A stretch of 64,000 bases of DNA. Origin: Amphritea sp. Its GTDB lineage: Bacteria > Pseudomonadota > Gammaproteobacteria > Pseudomonadales > Balneatricaceae. The stretch is from the NCBI RefSeq assembly GCF_016744155.1, contig NZ_JADGEW010000005.1, forward strand, positions 62,001 through 126,000, given 5' to 3'. The notes beneath the pieces were generated by a model, which ran no database searches, was not told where the DNA came from, and saw only the letters and a list, made by a program, of their open reading frames with translations. A program made the position numbers and the translations under genes. Positions 54,447-64,000 of the stretch are shown here, in pieces (positions within the stretch are counted from its first letter, which is position 1; every line of letters starts with the position of its first letter).

Positions 54447-55424
54447 GTGATTGAAAATCTTCAGGTGCTTAGGGCATTTGCCGCAATTAATGTCGTCTTT
54501 TTTCATATAATTGGTACAGCAGAAAGCTATGGGCAGCCGACTCATTTGTTTAGCGTATTAGAAGGCTGGGGCGCAAATGGAGTAGATGTTTTTTTTGTAA
54601 TATCGGGATTTATGATGTTGCATATACAGATGAAAAGAAAGCGGAGTGTGGTAGCGTTTTATAAATCACGCCTGATTCGTGTTCTTCCTGCGTATTGGTT
54701 ACTTACAACTGTAGTGATATTAGCGTTCCTAGTCGCTCCAAATGCTTTTAGAGAATTAATAGTAACAGCGGAAAGAGCTTTTGCTTCTTACTTATTCGTT
54801 TCCAGCCTGTTTACTGGGGAGACTCCAATTGTTTTGGTAGGGTGGACATTGGAATGGGAAATGCTCTTTTATACTGTGTTTGGGGCCGCTCTGCTCTTTG
54901 ATACTTGGAAGAAAATATATTTTTTTGTGTTCCTCTTACTAGGGCTTGTTTCCTTTGCTTCTTCTCAGCTGATAGTCTTTGAGTTTTTTGCTGGGATGTT
55001 AGTTGCGTATGTATTTAATAATAAGAGATTAGGTACGAATTTCGCAGTGTTGTGTTTGCTTGTGGGAGCTGCGTTACTGCTCTTAACTATAAATCAGAAT
55101 GTTAGGCAGCTTGATTTAGATAGAGAGTTGATTTGGGGAGTGCCTTCTTTTTTGATCGTGTTAGGCGCGGTGCATGCGAAACAGGTTTATCATCCTGTTC
55201 TTCGTTATTTAGGGGATGCTTCTTACAGTATCTATCTGGTACAGATACTGACTCTTCCAATATTCTATAAATTGGTGAGTGTGACAAGTTTTGACATTAA
55301 TAATGATATATTATCATTAATGTGTCTTATGGTAAGTGTTCTTGCTGGTGTAGTAATGTTCGCGCTTTTTGAGAAGCCGACTACTGACTTCCTTAGTAGA
55401 AAATTTTCAGCATATCCTAAATGA
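54447..55424 (+). CDS. Acyltransferase 3 family membrane protein (first of two)
   Basis: The 325-residue protein has about ten hydrophobic segments and the acyltransferase-3 opening LQVLRAFAAINVVFFHIIGT with the conserved histidine, plus GVDVFFVISGFMML. The KSRLIRVLPAYW block is also typical. These enzymes O-acylate sugars, often of O-antigen or periplasmic glycans. It starts at a GTG. The DNA is AT-rich relative to the neighbouring gua genes, and it is inside the segment bounded by duplicated guaA ends. Confidence 0.88.
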   Translation: MIENLQVLRAFAAINVVFFHIIGTAESYGQPTHLFSVLEGWGANGVDVFFVISGFMMLHIQMKRKRSVVAFYKSRLIRVLPAYWLLTTVVILAFLVAPNAFRELIVTAERAFASYLFVSSLFTGETPIVLVGWTLEWEMLFYTVFGAALLFDTWKKIYFFVFLLLGLVSFASSQLIVFEFFAGMLVAYVFNNKRLGTNFAVLCLLVGAALLLLTINQNVRQLDLDRELIWGVPSFLIVLGAVHAKQVYHPVLRYLGDASYSIYLVQILTLPIFYKLVSVTSFDINNDILSLMCLMVSVLAGVVMFALFEKPTTDFLSRKFSAYPK

Positions 55425-55468
55425 ATGACCAATCCAGCTCCTTTCACGTACAAACCGAACGTTGAGAA

Positions 55469-56536
55469 ATGAATAAAATAAATTGCTTTGACGAAGTGCG
55501 CTTTCTTTTGGCTTTTATAGTACTAATTGCACATACTTCTGTTCTGGCAAATGCCGAGCAATTGGACTGGGTAACGCAATACTTTGATTCTGGTTTTGCG
55601 GTGAAAGGTTTTTTTGCAATTAGCGGATACTTGGTTACGAAGAGCTATTTTTCAAGTGCAAATTGGTTAGAGTATTTAGAGAAAAGAATTAGAAGAATTT
55701 ACCCTGCATATGTAGCAGTAATTATCTATTGCCTTATCGTTGGCGCAATCACAACTACTATGCAAACAGGTGAGTTTGTGATGAGCATCGAAAGTGCCAA
55801 ATATGCCGTATCGAATCTCATGTTTCTAAATTTCTTGCAACCCACGTTACCAGGGGCGTTGCTAGACAATAAAATGCAGGCACTTAATGGTTCGCTTTGG
55901 ACTATTAAGGTTGAAGTGATGCTTTATTTTATTGTTCCAGTTTTATGTTTCATGTATGCGCGTATAGGCAAAACCCAGGGGTTTATAGTAGCGCTAATCG
56001 CTGGAGTTACTTGGTTCGTATATTTTTCTGATTATTTCAATCATCCGATGGGTGCTGTTTTGGCAATTCAATTTCCGGGACAGCTTCCTTACTTCGCATT
56101 GGGTAGTGTGCTTAGCTTCGTCAAATTTAGACAATTTCATGTATTTGCTATTATTGTGTTTTCGTTAATTTATTACGTAGGGGTTAAGTCACAGCTAGAC
56201 AGCCGCAGCGCGGAAGTTGTCAATATGATTGTGTACCCATTGTTTGTAGTTGCAATTGCAAATACAAGCTTGCTTGCTGTCGGTGTTGGGAAATTTGGTG
56301 ATTTGTCTTATGGGATTTATCTTTATCACTTTCCAACCATTCAGTTGCTTGAGCATCTAGGGTTTTATGACAGGAATCCTTACATTGGGTTGTTGTGTAG
56401 TATCGTATTAACTGGAATGATGGCGTTTCTGTCATGGCATGTAATAGAAAAGCGGTACCTTAAGCGTACTTCGCACTACGTTAAAGCAGCCAAGCTAGAA
56501 AGCGACTCTTTATCGATAGCGTGTAAATCAAAATAG
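55469..56536 (+). CDS. Acyltransferase 3 family membrane protein (second of two)
   Basis: The 355-residue protein has FDEVRFLLAFIVLIAHTSVLA, with the conserved histidine, FAVKGFFAISGYLVTKSYF, EKRIRRIYPAYVAV, and hydrophobic helices to the end. It belongs to the same acyltransferase family as its neighbour but is not a close copy. 44 bases separate them, so a two-gene operon is likely. Sugar O-acetylation of a cell-surface glycan is a reasonable guess; no glycosyltransferase is in the window. The region is AT-rich. Confidence 0.9.
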   Translation: MNKINCFDEVRFLLAFIVLIAHTSVLANAEQLDWVTQYFDSGFAVKGFFAISGYLVTKSYFSSANWLEYLEKRIRRIYPAYVAVIIYCLIVGAITTTMQTGEFVMSIESAKYAVSNLMFLNFLQPTLPGALLDNKMQALNGSLWTIKVEVMLYFIVPVLCFMYARIGKTQGFIVALIAGVTWFVYFSDYFNHPMGAVLAIQFPGQLPYFALGSVLSFVKFRQFHVFAIIVFSLIYYVGVKSQLDSRSAEVVNMIVYPLFVVAIANTSLLAVGVGKFGDLSYGIYLYHFPTIQLLEHLGFYDRNPYIGLLCSIVLTGMMAFLSWHVIEKRYLKRTSHYVKAAKLESDSLSIACKSK

Positions 56537-56640
56537 TTTTGATTCTTGATTTGTAGTATGAGCCAGTGTGAAAGCGGGTTAGTAAGAGGTTTTACGTGAT
56601 ATGCATAGTATTTTTGTGACAGGTAGTTAAACTTAAGCTG

Positions 56641-56671
56641 TAAGCCACACGTCACTATTGAGTATGAATAG
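56641..56671 (+). other. Second, diverged copy of the guaA 3' terminus
   Basis: TAAGCCAC...ACTATTGAGTATGAATAG reads C-K-P-H-V-T-I-E-Y-E-stop, against [10 protein letters not shown]-stop in guaA. With the following terminator copy it looks like the right border of an insertion at guaA. Confidence 0.65.
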
Positions 56672-56692
56672 GTGTGTAGATTGAAATTGGAC

Positions 56693-56715
56693 AAGCCCGC
56701 TTCTGCGGGCTTTTT
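56693..56715 (+). terminator. Duplicate of the guaA terminator, upstream of tadA
   Basis: AAGCCCGC pairs with GCGGGCTT around TTCT, followed by Ts. It matches the guaA terminator at 54053. Confidence 0.9.
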
Positions 56716-56730
56716 GTTATATTGAGACTT

Positions 56731-57225
56731 ATGAATAAAGAAGACGATATTCAGCGGATGGAGCAAGCGATACAGCTTGCTCAAAAAGCTGCAGATGCCA
56801 ATGAAGTGCCCGTGGGTGCTATTGTGGTTCTTGATGGTCAGGTGATTGGTGAGGGCTGGAATAGACCTATCTCCGGTCATGATCCTACTGCCCACGCGGA
56901 GATTATGGCGCTGAGGGATGCTGCCAGTCGGATTGGTAATTATCGACTTAGCGGCGCAACCCTCTATGTCACCATTGAGCCTTGTGCTATGTGTGCAGGT
57001 GCTATTATCCATGCCAGGATTGGCCGGGTGGTGTTTGGTGCGACTGAGCCGAAGGCCGGTGCGGTGGTGAGTAATGCGCAGTTATTTGACCAGGACTGGT
57101 TAAATCATTGGCCGGAATATGAGGGCGAGGTTTTAGCGCAACAGTGCAGTGATGTAATCAGTGCTTTTTTTCGCCGTCGCCGGGCAGAGAAAAAGTCAGA
57201 GAAAAAAGCCGGTAAGCTTACATAG
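56731..57225 (+). CDS. tadA: tRNA-specific adenosine deaminase
   Basis: TadA deaminates adenosine 34 of tRNA-Arg to inosine. The 164-residue protein has the deaminase motifs DPTAHAEIMALRDAASR (zinc histidine and catalytic glutamate) and TIEPCAMCAGAIIHARIGRVVFG (zinc cysteines). I chose the ATG at 56731, as the frame start at 56722 is a TTG. The C-terminal RRRAEKKSEKKAGK is basic. It follows the duplicated guaA terminator copy. Confidence 0.95.
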   Translation: MNKEDDIQRMEQAIQLAQKAADANEVPVGAIVVLDGQVIGEGWNRPISGHDPTAHAEIMALRDAASRIGNYRLSGATLYVTIEPCAMCAGAIIHARIGRVVFGATEPKAGAVVSNAQLFDQDWLNHWPEYEGEVLAQQCSDVISAFFRRRRAEKKSEKKAGKLT

Positions 57226-57257
57226 AATTAGACTGGTAGCGCTGGCCGTTAGCCTCC

Positions 57258-58286
57258 TCAGAGCGCTGGTTTTGATTCCTGGCTTGGCTCTTTTCGTGCT
57301 AGCAGAGTTCCATCCCCTTCGGTACGCAGTTTTATCCAGTGGATCAGATCGACCCACATTCGGTCGATATCTTTATTCTTGGGCATGATTCCGGCGTGTT
57401 TGAGCTCAATGGTCATCACCGGAATCTGTTTAACAAACCAGGCATAGTTACCGAGTGAACCAGGATAGGTACCCAGTTGCTTAAGGTGCAGAGGGCCTAG
57501 TTTTCTGGGTGGGGTGATGGTGCCATCGTAATCTAAAATGCCGTGAGGGGCGTGAACAGAAACGATAATATCTGGATTCAATTCATCAATAAGTTGATGG
57601 ATTGCATTGGTTTCCGGTTCGCTGAGAGGCTTTGTTCCAGGGTAATATCGCGCTCTTTTTTTAGCGTAAGTTTGCCAGTGTTTGAGGGGGTCAATAGATG
57701 TCTCAGCCGGTATGAAGTTGCGGTTGAGGTCGACATCGTGGGCGTTAACTCGAGTCGATCTCTTTTGTAACAGACCGTCCGGATTGGTAAGAGGCATGAA
57801 GTGCCAGTCAAAAATCCCACTATGATTTTCCCCTAGTTTTTTCAACCATTTGAATGAAATGCTGACGCTGGAATATTCATCGCCGTGTATGCCGCCCAGA
57901 AACAGGATACGGGGGGCGTCTCTACGTTCAGGGTTGGCGGGGAAGTGCTTTTCCAACAAGGGCTGGCCTCGGTTGGAATAAAATCGTGGAGGGTCAAATT
58001 TAGCTTTTAGGCAATCTTTAGTCGAGACGCTACCTAGCTTTTTACCGATCCGGTTGCAGATTTCTACAATGTCTTTATGGGGAATAGTGGGCTCTTTGGA
58101 TTGGGTCGCTATTGCCAGCTTAGTATTCTTTGGCGACTCAAGCGCTTCTATATAATAACTGAGTGGATCTTCAGGCTCGGCGTGGCATGCCTGGGTTATG
58201 CAGAGGCTGAGTGCGGTAACAATAATATGCAGAAATCGTAGAAACATCAGGAAGAGCTTACTCAGCTGAATGGTGTTGGTCTGCAT
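57258..58286 (-). CDS. M14 family zinc carboxypeptidase, MpaA-like
   Basis: The 342-residue protein has a hydrophobic N-terminal segment (residues 12-35, cleaved around CHA-EPED), then ILFLGGIHGDEYSSVSISFKWL (HxxE zinc motif) and NAHDVDLNRNFIPAE. VSVHAPHGILDYDG supplies the third ligand. This is the murein peptide amidase A type of M14 peptidase, which cuts between Glu and diaminopimelate in muropeptides. It is exported or membrane-anchored here, unlike cytosolic E. coli MpaA. It is convergent with tadA. Confidence 0.85.
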   Translation of the reverse strand: MQTNTIQLSKLFLMFLRFLHIIVTALSLCITQACHAEPEDPLSYYIEALESPKNTKLAIATQSKEPTIPHKDIVEICNRIGKKLGSVSTKDCLKAKFDPPRFYSNRGQPLLEKHFPANPERRDAPRILFLGGIHGDEYSSVSISFKWLKKLGENHSGIFDWHFMPLTNPDGLLQKRSTRVNAHDVDLNRNFIPAETSIDPLKHWQTYAKKRARYYPGTKPLSEPETNAIHQLIDELNPDIIVSVHAPHGILDYDGTITPPRKLGPLHLKQLGTYPGSLGNYAWFVKQIPVMTIELKHAGIMPKNKDIDRMWVDLIHWIKLRTEGDGTLLARKEPSQESKPAL

Positions 58287-58411
58287 TGTAAATTGATTTT
58301 GTTGATATGTGGAGATGAAGCTAATAAATAGTATCTATTAGATGGCTAATCTTCTCGCCTTTTTGTGCGAACGCTGTGTGAGATAGGTTGGCTATGTTTT
58401 TTGAGGGCTGG

Positions 58412-59926
58412 TTACAATGTGGAAGGTATCGTCTCCACCATGCCCTTTACTGCATCTTCTTTCTTATCAACAATCTCGTCGGGCATAAAAATTTCACCTT
58501 CATTTTCTGCTGGGCTAAGCGGGGGATTAGCCGCTTCAATACGCGCTTTTCTAAGCTCCCAGTCCAGCAGGTCAAAGTAGTTGCGAATGTTTTTAACATA
58601 GAGCACTGGCTCATAACCGCGGGCATAGCCGTGGCGAACAGTGGAGTAGTATTTTCTTTGAGTGAGCAATGGAAGGAACTGTTTCACATCACTCCACTTA
58701 TCCGGATTTTTACCTGCTCTCGAGGTTAGGATGCGAGCATCTTCAAGATGACCATAACCAACATTGTAGGAGGCGAGTGAAAACCAGATAAGATCATCCC
58801 CTTGTATTCGCTTAGGGATTTTTTTCATCACCTTTGCCAGATAATGCGCTCCACCTATGACGCTTTGTATTGGGTCAGTTCTGTCTTCTACATCGACCTC
58901 CTTAGCGGCGGCATTGGTTAGCATCATGATCCCTTTTACCCCGGTGGGTGAAACGGCTTTTGGGTTCCAATGGGATTCCTGATACGCAATTGAGGCGAGT
59001 AGGCGCCAGTCAATATCGGTTTCCTGTTCGGCTATCATGAAGTATTGCTCAAGTTTGCAGAAGCGGGTTTCCAGGTCTTTGCGAAAGGTTTCTATGTCGA
59101 CATAGCCCAAGCGGGTTTGCCGGGTGAGGTATTTCTTTTTCAGGGTGACTAAAAGTTCTTGTGTGCTGGGGCGTTCAAAAAAACGTCTCAGTGCACGTTG
59201 CAAACTTTGATCATTCTGTTTGACCAAGATCCAGGCAACAGGCTCAGGCTTGCTGAGTACAATCGATTTTTTCAGACCGGGAAAGTAGGATTTTTGGGCA
59301 TCAAATATCAAATCATCGCTGACGGTGTAATCGAGTTCTTTTTCGTAAACATCTTCAAGCAATTCAGTAACGCCATTGGTAGACGTTTCCTCCCACTTCA
59401 GAAAGCTGTGAGTTTTTTGTAGTGTGTTAAGCAGCTCACTATGGCTGCTATTGGCGATAACCTTGATTGTTTTACCTTCAAGGTCGCTCAGGTTTTTAGG
59501 CGCGGGCTTGCCCTGGGTGACACGATAAATGAGGGTGGGAGTAGAATAAGCATAGGCGGGAGAAAAGCGGAAGTTCTGTTTGCGTGCCTCCGTTATACTT
59601 AAACCTGCAGCGCCTATGTGAGCGCTACGGTTTTTTATCAGAGTGAAAATCTCACCAAAAGTATCAGGTACTATCAGTTCAAGCTCAACACCAAGGTAGT
59701 CGGCAAAGGCTTTGGCGAGTTCGTATTCGAAGCCGGTCGGTTGACCGTTGTTATCTTGATAATAGGTAGTTGAGGTATTGCGGGTAACGACCCGAAGTAC
59801 ACCGGTCTTCTGAATAGCGTCTAGCTGAGTGCGTTGGCTTTGGCTAAAAAGCAGCAGTGCGGCGAACAGAGACGCCGCGATCAGTAGGAAAAGTAGCTCT
59901 TTAATGTGAAATATATTTATTCGCAT
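58412..59926 (-). CDS. mltF: Membrane-bound lytic murein transglycosylase F
   Basis: MltF cleaves peptidoglycan glycan strands. The 504-residue protein has an N-terminal membrane segment (residues 9-29), a bacterial solute-binding domain (GVLRVVTRNTSTTYYQDNNG, residues about 40-270), and a C-terminal SLT domain with IAYQESHWNPKAVSPTGVKG (catalytic Glu), and SLASYNVGYGHLEDAR. The order matches E. coli MltF (518 residues). It is transcribed divergently from purL, as in E. coli. Confidence 0.95.
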   Translation of the reverse strand: MRINIFHIKELLFLLIAASLFAALLLFSQSQRTQLDAIQKTGVLRVVTRNTSTTYYQDNNGQPTGFEYELAKAFADYLGVELELIVPDTFGEIFTLIKNRSAHIGAAGLSITEARKQNFRFSPAYAYSTPTLIYRVTQGKPAPKNLSDLEGKTIKVIANSSHSELLNTLQKTHSFLKWEETSTNGVTELLEDVYEKELDYTVSDDLIFDAQKSYFPGLKKSIVLSKPEPVAWILVKQNDQSLQRALRRFFERPSTQELLVTLKKKYLTRQTRLGYVDIETFRKDLETRFCKLEQYFMIAEQETDIDWRLLASIAYQESHWNPKAVSPTGVKGIMMLTNAAAKEVDVEDRTDPIQSVIGGAHYLAKVMKKIPKRIQGDDLIWFSLASYNVGYGHLEDARILTSRAGKNPDKWSDVKQFLPLLTQRKYYSTVRHGYARGYEPVLYVKNIRNYFDLLDWELRKARIEAANPPLSPAENEGEIFMPDEIVDKKEDAVKGMVETIPSTL

Positions 59927-60039
59927 AAGAAAATTGGGCTTTTTCTGGTATCTAATCCGCTATTTCAGTAAAATTCGACCTTACTTTTCTCCTACATAAA
60001 ACCTATCTGTTAGGCATACTCAAGAGGCTTGAAACTAAC

Positions 60040-63000
60040 ATGCTGGTACTGCGTGGAGCGCCTGCTCTTTCTGCTTTTCGTCACGATAAGCTGCTGTCTG
60101 TCCTGAAATCCCGAATTGCTCATGTCACCGGTGTTTACGGTGAGTATATGCACTTCGTCGACCTGGAAACGAGTCTTTCCGATCAGGAGCACAGCACGCT
60201 GGAGCGTATTCTTTGCTACGGCCCTAACGCTAAAGTGGAAGAGCCTTCAGGTCAATTGGTTTTAGTTGTGCCCCGTCCGGGAACCATCTCTCCTTGGTCT
60301 TCAAAAGCAACTGATATCGCCCGGAACTGCGGCTTGCAGAGCATTAAACGTCTGGAACGTGGAACTGCCTATTTTGTGCAGTCTTCTCAGGCGTTAACCG
60401 ATGCTGAGCTGAATCTGCTGAAAATTGAGTTGCATGATCGGATGGTTGAAGCTGCGCTGAACACTGTTGATGATGCATCAGAGTTGTTTCGGGTAGATCA
60501 GCCGGCACCACTGACTCTGGTCGATATACTGGCGGGTGGCCGGGGTGCATTAGTCACGGCGAACACGGAGCTAGGGTTGGCGCTGGCTGATGATGAGATT
60601 GACTATCTGGTGGATAGCTTTATCGCACTGGGCCGTAATCCTGCCGATATTGAGTTGATGATGTTTGCTCAGGCAAACTCTGAGCACTGCCGTCATAAGA
60701 TATTTAATGCTTCGTGGGATATAGATGGAGAGTCGCAGGATAAATCTCTGTTTTCCATGATTCGAAATACCAATGAGTTGGGTGGTGAGAATATTCTATC
60801 CGCGTATTCCGATAATGCTGCGGTAATGGTGGGCTCAGAAGCCGGGCGCTTCTACCCTGATCCAGCCACTAAAGAATATGGCTACAATCAGGAAAGTATC
60901 GAAATTCTGATCAAGGTTGAAACTCATAATCATCCAACGGCCATTGCGCCTCATTCAGGTGCTGCCACCGGTTCCGGTGGTGAAATTCGGGATGAGGGTG
61001 CTACCGGTAAAGGTTCTAAACCGAAAGCGGGTTTGACTGGCTTTACTGTGTCTGATCTGAAGATTCCTGGCTTTGTTCAGCCTTGGGAGTCGGATTATGG
61101 TAAGCCTGAACGGATTGTTTCTGCACTGGATATTATGCTTGAAGGTCCTATAGGTGGCGCGGCATTTAATAACGAATTTGGTCGTCCGGCGCTGAACGGT
61201 TACTTTCGTACTTTCGAGCAGCAGGTGAATGGTGCTGCGGGTGAGGAGATGCGTGGTTACCATAAGCCGATCATGATTGCTGGTGGTTTCGGTAATATCA
61301 AAACTGACCATGTAGATAAGGGGCAGATCTCTGCCGGTGCAAAACTTATCTGTCTGGGTGGGCCTGCTATGCAGATCGGTCTGGGTGGTGGCGCAGCCTC
61401 TTCTATGTCATCGGGCACCTCCTCTGCAGATCTTGATTTTGCCTCTGTACAGCGTGATAACCCTGAGCTTGAACGACGTTGTCAGGAAGTTATTGATCAG
61501 TGCTGGCAGCAGGGCGATGCTAATCCAATTGCTTTTATCCATGATGTTGGCGCGGGCGGCTTGTCAAACGCTTTCCCTGAGCTGGTTAAAGATGGTGGCT
61601 GCGGCGGTGATTTTGAACTGCGAAATGTAAATAATGACGAACCGGGTATGTCACCACTGGCTATCTGGTGTAACGAAGCTCAGGAGCGTTATGTTCTGGC
61701 GGTTGATCCAGAAAACATGCAACGTTTCGAAGCTATCTGCGCCCGCGAGCGTTGCCCGTATGCTGTTGTGGGTACCGCAATTGAAGAAGAGCATCTGACA
61801 CTGGGTGATACTCACTTCAAGAATAAACCTGTTGATCTGCCGATGAGCGTGCTGTTTGGTAAAGCACCAAAGATGCACCGTACAGTTCAACGTATCAGCT
61901 ACGAAGTACCCGCATTTGATGCAACTTCTATTGATATTAAAGAGGCCGTTGAGCGGGTACTGAAACTTCCAGCCGTGGCTTCTAAATCTTTCCTTATTAC
62001 CATTGGTGACCGTTCGATTACTGGTCAGGTCGCCCGTGATCAGATGGTCGGTCCCTGGCAGGTGCCGGTGGCTGACTGTGCTGTGACTACTGCTTCGTTT
62101 GATACTTATACCGGTGAAGCGATGGCGATGGGTGAGCGTACTCCTCTGGCTCTGGTTGATTCTCCCGCTTCTGGTCGCATGGCTGTAGGCGAAACAGTTA
62201 CTAACCTGGCTGGTGTACAGATTAACGATATTATTGATATCAAATTGTCTGCGAACTGGATGTGCGCTGCAGGTCATCCGGGCGAAGATGAAAAGCTATA
62301 TGACACGGTAAAAGCAGTCGGCATGGAGCTTTGTCCAGAACTGGGAATTACCATTCCAGTGGGTAAGGACTCTATGTCTATGCGTACCGTCTGGAACGAT
62401 AACGGTGAAGATAAATCGGTTACTGCACCGACCTCGCTGATAATTACTGGTTTTGCTCCGGTTACGGATGTGCGTAAGACTCTGACGCCTCAGCTTCGTA
62501 CTGATCAAGGTGAAACTGATCTGATTTTATTGGATCTGGGTAATGGTAAGAATCGTCTGGGTCTGTCAGCGCTGGCTCAGGTTTATAGCGAAGTAGGCCG
62601 GGATGTACCCGATGTCGACGAGGCGGGCCAGTTGGTGGCGTTCTTCGGTGCGATCCAGGAACTGAATAAACAGGCTTTGCTGTTGGCCTACCATGATCGG
62701 TCAGACGGCGGTTTATTTACCACTGTTGCCGAGATGGCGTTTGCTGGACACGTGGGTGTTGATATCAATCTGGACATGCTGTCAGCCGATAGTTCTGAGT
62801 TTGCAGCAGCATTGTTTGCTGAAGAGCTGGGTGCAGTGGTTCAGGTTAAACGCGATGATCTGCAAACCGTGTTGACTGAATTAAATGCTGCGGGTCTGGG
62901 TGAGATTACTAAAGTGATCGGTTCTGTGAATCTGGATGATGAAGTGCGGATTCATTTTGATGATGAAGAGATCTACGCGGAATCTCGTATTCAATTACAA

Positions 63001-63942
63001 CGCTGGTGGGCCGAAACGTCATACCGAATGCAGGCGCTGCGGGATAACTCTGAATGTGCTCAGCAGGAATTCGATGTTCTACTGGAGAAAGAAAATCCCG
63101 GTCTGAATGTAGAGTTGAGCTTTGATCAGAACGACAACGTTGCTGCACCCTTTATTGAATCAGGTGTTCGTCCTGAAGTGGCAATTATTCGAGAGCAGGG
63201 TGTAAACGGGCAGATCGAAATGGGCGCTGCCTTTGACCGTGCCGGTTTTGCTGCAGTTGATGTTCATATGAGTGATATTCTTGAAGGTCGGGTAGAACTG
63301 GACCGCTTTAAAGGTCTGGTTGCCTGTGGCGGTTTCTCATACGGTGATGTATTGGGCGCAGGCGAAGGCTGGGCTAAATCTATTCTGTTTAACGCTACAG
63401 CACGTAGCCAGTTCGAGGCGTTCTTTAATCGGCAAGATACTTTTGCATTGGGTATCTGTAATGGTTGTCAGATGCTCTCTAACCTACATGAGCTGATTCC
63501 GGGTGCTGAACACTGGCCTCATTTTGTACGTAACATGTCTGAGCAATTTGAAGCACGTGTGGCGATGGTTGAAGTTCAGGAAAGTAACTCTGTATTTCTT
63601 CAGGGGATGGCTGGTTCTCGCTTACCGATCGCAGTTGCGCACGGTGAGGGGCGAGCTGAGTTTACCGGTCAATCACAGCTAACGGCGTTGGAAAATTCTG
63701 GTGCAGTTGCGCTGCGTTATGTGGATAACTTTGGCAAGGTAACAGAAACTTATCCGGCTAACCCTAACGGATCACCCGATGGTATCACCGGTATTGCCTC
63801 TGCTGATGGCCGGGTTACCCTGATGATGCCCCACCCTGAGCGAGTATTCCGTGCAGTCACTAACAGTTGGGCACCCGATCATTGGGATGAGGATGGCGCC
63901 TGGATGCGGATGTTCCGTAACGCCCGTGTTTGGGTTGGTTAA
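60040..63942 (+). CDS. purL: Phosphoribosylformylglycinamidine synthase
   Basis: PurL aminates FGAR to FGAM in purine synthesis using glutamine and ATP. The 1300-residue single-chain form is complete: N-terminal PurS-like domain, two FGAM synthetase domains ([33 protein letters not shown], and later [10 protein letters not shown]), and the C-terminal amidotransferase with cysteine near residue 1140 in [14 protein letters not shown] and [13 protein letters not shown] lies 12 bases before the ATG. It is divergent from mltF. Confidence 0.98.
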   Translation: MLVLRGAPALSAFRHDKLLSVLKSRIAHVTGVYGEYMHFVDLETSLSDQEHSTLERILCYGPNAKVEEPSGQLVLVVPRPGTISPWSSKATDIARNCGLQSIKRLERGTAYFVQSSQALTDAELNLLKIELHDRMVEAALNTVDDASELFRVDQPAPLTLVDILAGGRGALVTANTELGLALADDEIDYLVDSFIALGRNPADIELMMFAQANSEHCRHKIFNASWDIDGESQDKSLFSMIRNTNELGGENILSAYSDNAAVMVGSEAGRFYPDPATKEYGYNQESIEILIKVETHNHPTAIAPHSGAATGSGGEIRDEGATGKGSKPKAGLTGFTVSDLKIPGFVQPWESDYGKPERIVSALDIMLEGPIGGAAFNNEFGRPALNGYFRTFEQQVNGAAGEEMRGYHKPIMIAGGFGNIKTDHVDKGQISAGAKLICLGGPAMQIGLGGGAASSMSSGTSSADLDFASVQRDNPELERRCQEVIDQCWQQGDANPIAFIHDVGAGGLSNAFPELVKDGGCGGDFELRNVNNDEPGMSPLAIWCNEAQERYVLAVDPENMQRFEAICARERCPYAVVGTAIEEEHLTLGDTHFKNKPVDLPMSVLFGKAPKMHRTVQRISYEVPAFDATSIDIKEAVERVLKLPAVASKSFLITIGDRSITGQVARDQMVGPWQVPVADCAVTTASFDTYTGEAMAMGERTPLALVDSPASGRMAVGETVTNLAGVQINDIIDIKLSANWMCAAGHPGEDEKLYDTVKAVGMELCPELGITIPVGKDSMSMRTVWNDNGEDKSVTAPTSLIITGFAPVTDVRKTLTPQLRTDQGETDLILLDLGNGKNRLGLSALAQVYSEVGRDVPDVDEAGQLVAFFGAIQELNKQALLLAYHDRSDGGLFTTVAEMAFAGHVGVDINLDMLSADSSEFAAALFAEELGAVVQVKRDDLQTVLTELNAAGLGEITKVIGSVNLDDEVRIHFDDEEIYAESRIQLQRWWAETSYRMQALRDNSECAQQEFDVLLEKENPGLNVELSFDQNDNVAAPFIESGVRPEVAIIREQGVNGQIEMGAAFDRAGFAAVDVHMSDILEGRVELDRFKGLVACGGFSYGDVLGAGEGWAKSILFNATARSQFEAFFNRQDTFALGICNGCQMLSNLHELIPGAEHWPHFVRNMSEQFEARVAMVEVQESNSVFLQGMAGSRLPIAVAHGEGRAEFTGQSQLTALENSGAVALRYVDNFGKVTETYPANPNGSPDGITGIASADGRVTLMMPHPERVFRAVTNSWAPDHWDEDGAWMRMFRNARVWVG

Positions 63943-63955
63943 TAGTTCTACTCAT

Positions 63956-63986
63956 AAAAAAAAGCGCCTTCGGGCGCTTTTTTATT
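63956..63986 (+). terminator. purL terminator
   Basis: AAAAAGCGCC pairs with GGCGCTTTTT around TTCG, followed by more Ts. The left A-run may let it work in both directions. Confidence 0.93.
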
Positions 63987-64000
63987 TTTAAGAGCTGTAG

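Noticed and set aside
54003-56730. Prophage or active integrative element at guaA
   Set aside because: No integrase, phage or conjugation gene is visible between the two guaA ends.

Overview
This window looks like the chromosome of a marine gammaproteobacterium, most likely a member of Oceanospirillaceae or a close relative. That is an inference from the pairing of a Pseudomonas-like cob order, trpGDC followed by an OsmC gene, bioBFHCD, and rimK-type genes with moderate GC. Most of it is dense housekeeping sequence. No rRNA, tRNA, CRISPR array or intact insertion sequence was recognised.

Layout: (1) 1-3846, late cobalamin assembly, cobQ(partial)-cobU-cobT-cobC-cobS. (2) 3880-7124, a truncated haemoglobin, a VF530-type protein, a Rossmann protein, and folX. 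(3) 6276-11931, a tight minus-strand cluster: YHS protein, membrane protein, two different ATP-grasp proteins, an MFS-like transporter, a DinB-fold protein and an NRDE protein. It resembles a small-molecule ligation and export pathway and is the best candidate here for an undescribed system. (4) 12224-15350, trpGDC and osmC. (5) 15577-17986, an isochorismatase-like hydrolase, a divergent GlxA-type regulator and an exported orphan. (6) 18191-21015, rpsF-rpsR-rplI-dnaB. (7) 21292-33766, thioesterase, methyltransferase, EthD, bioA, a TDT channel, a possible small RNA, trmO, a Na/Pi transporter, comF and bioBFHCD. (8) 33907-46266, accessory DNA: a metalloprotease-like gene, a frameshifted glutathione S-transferase, an HD-GYP protein, a mini mer module, an HdfR-like regulator, mgtE and a rimK operon, with duplicated fragments and pseudogenes. 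(9) 46267-52322, an Mrr-like protein, ybfF-type hydrolase, fklB, M23 peptidase, xseA, guaB. (10) 52454-57225, guaA, a two-gene acyltransferase insert bounded by a second copy of the guaA 3' end, then tadA. (11) 57258-63942, an M14 peptidase, mltF and purL.

Functional links: bioA and bioBFHCD together cover pimeloyl-ACP methyl ester handling through biotin. guaB, guaA and purL are purine genes. rpsF encodes S6 with a long Ala/Pro/Glu tail, while rimK encodes the ligase family that adds glutamates to S6. The accessory block shows past duplication: part of the metalloprotease-GST locus recurs at 39118-39382, and a separate ~165-bp fragment occurs at 38869-39040 and 45739-45905. A ~165-bp intergenic element with a bidirectional terminator and heptamer repeats sits between two different convergent gene pairs.

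Limits: all calls rest on reading the sequence and recalled family motifs; no similarity search or folding program was run.
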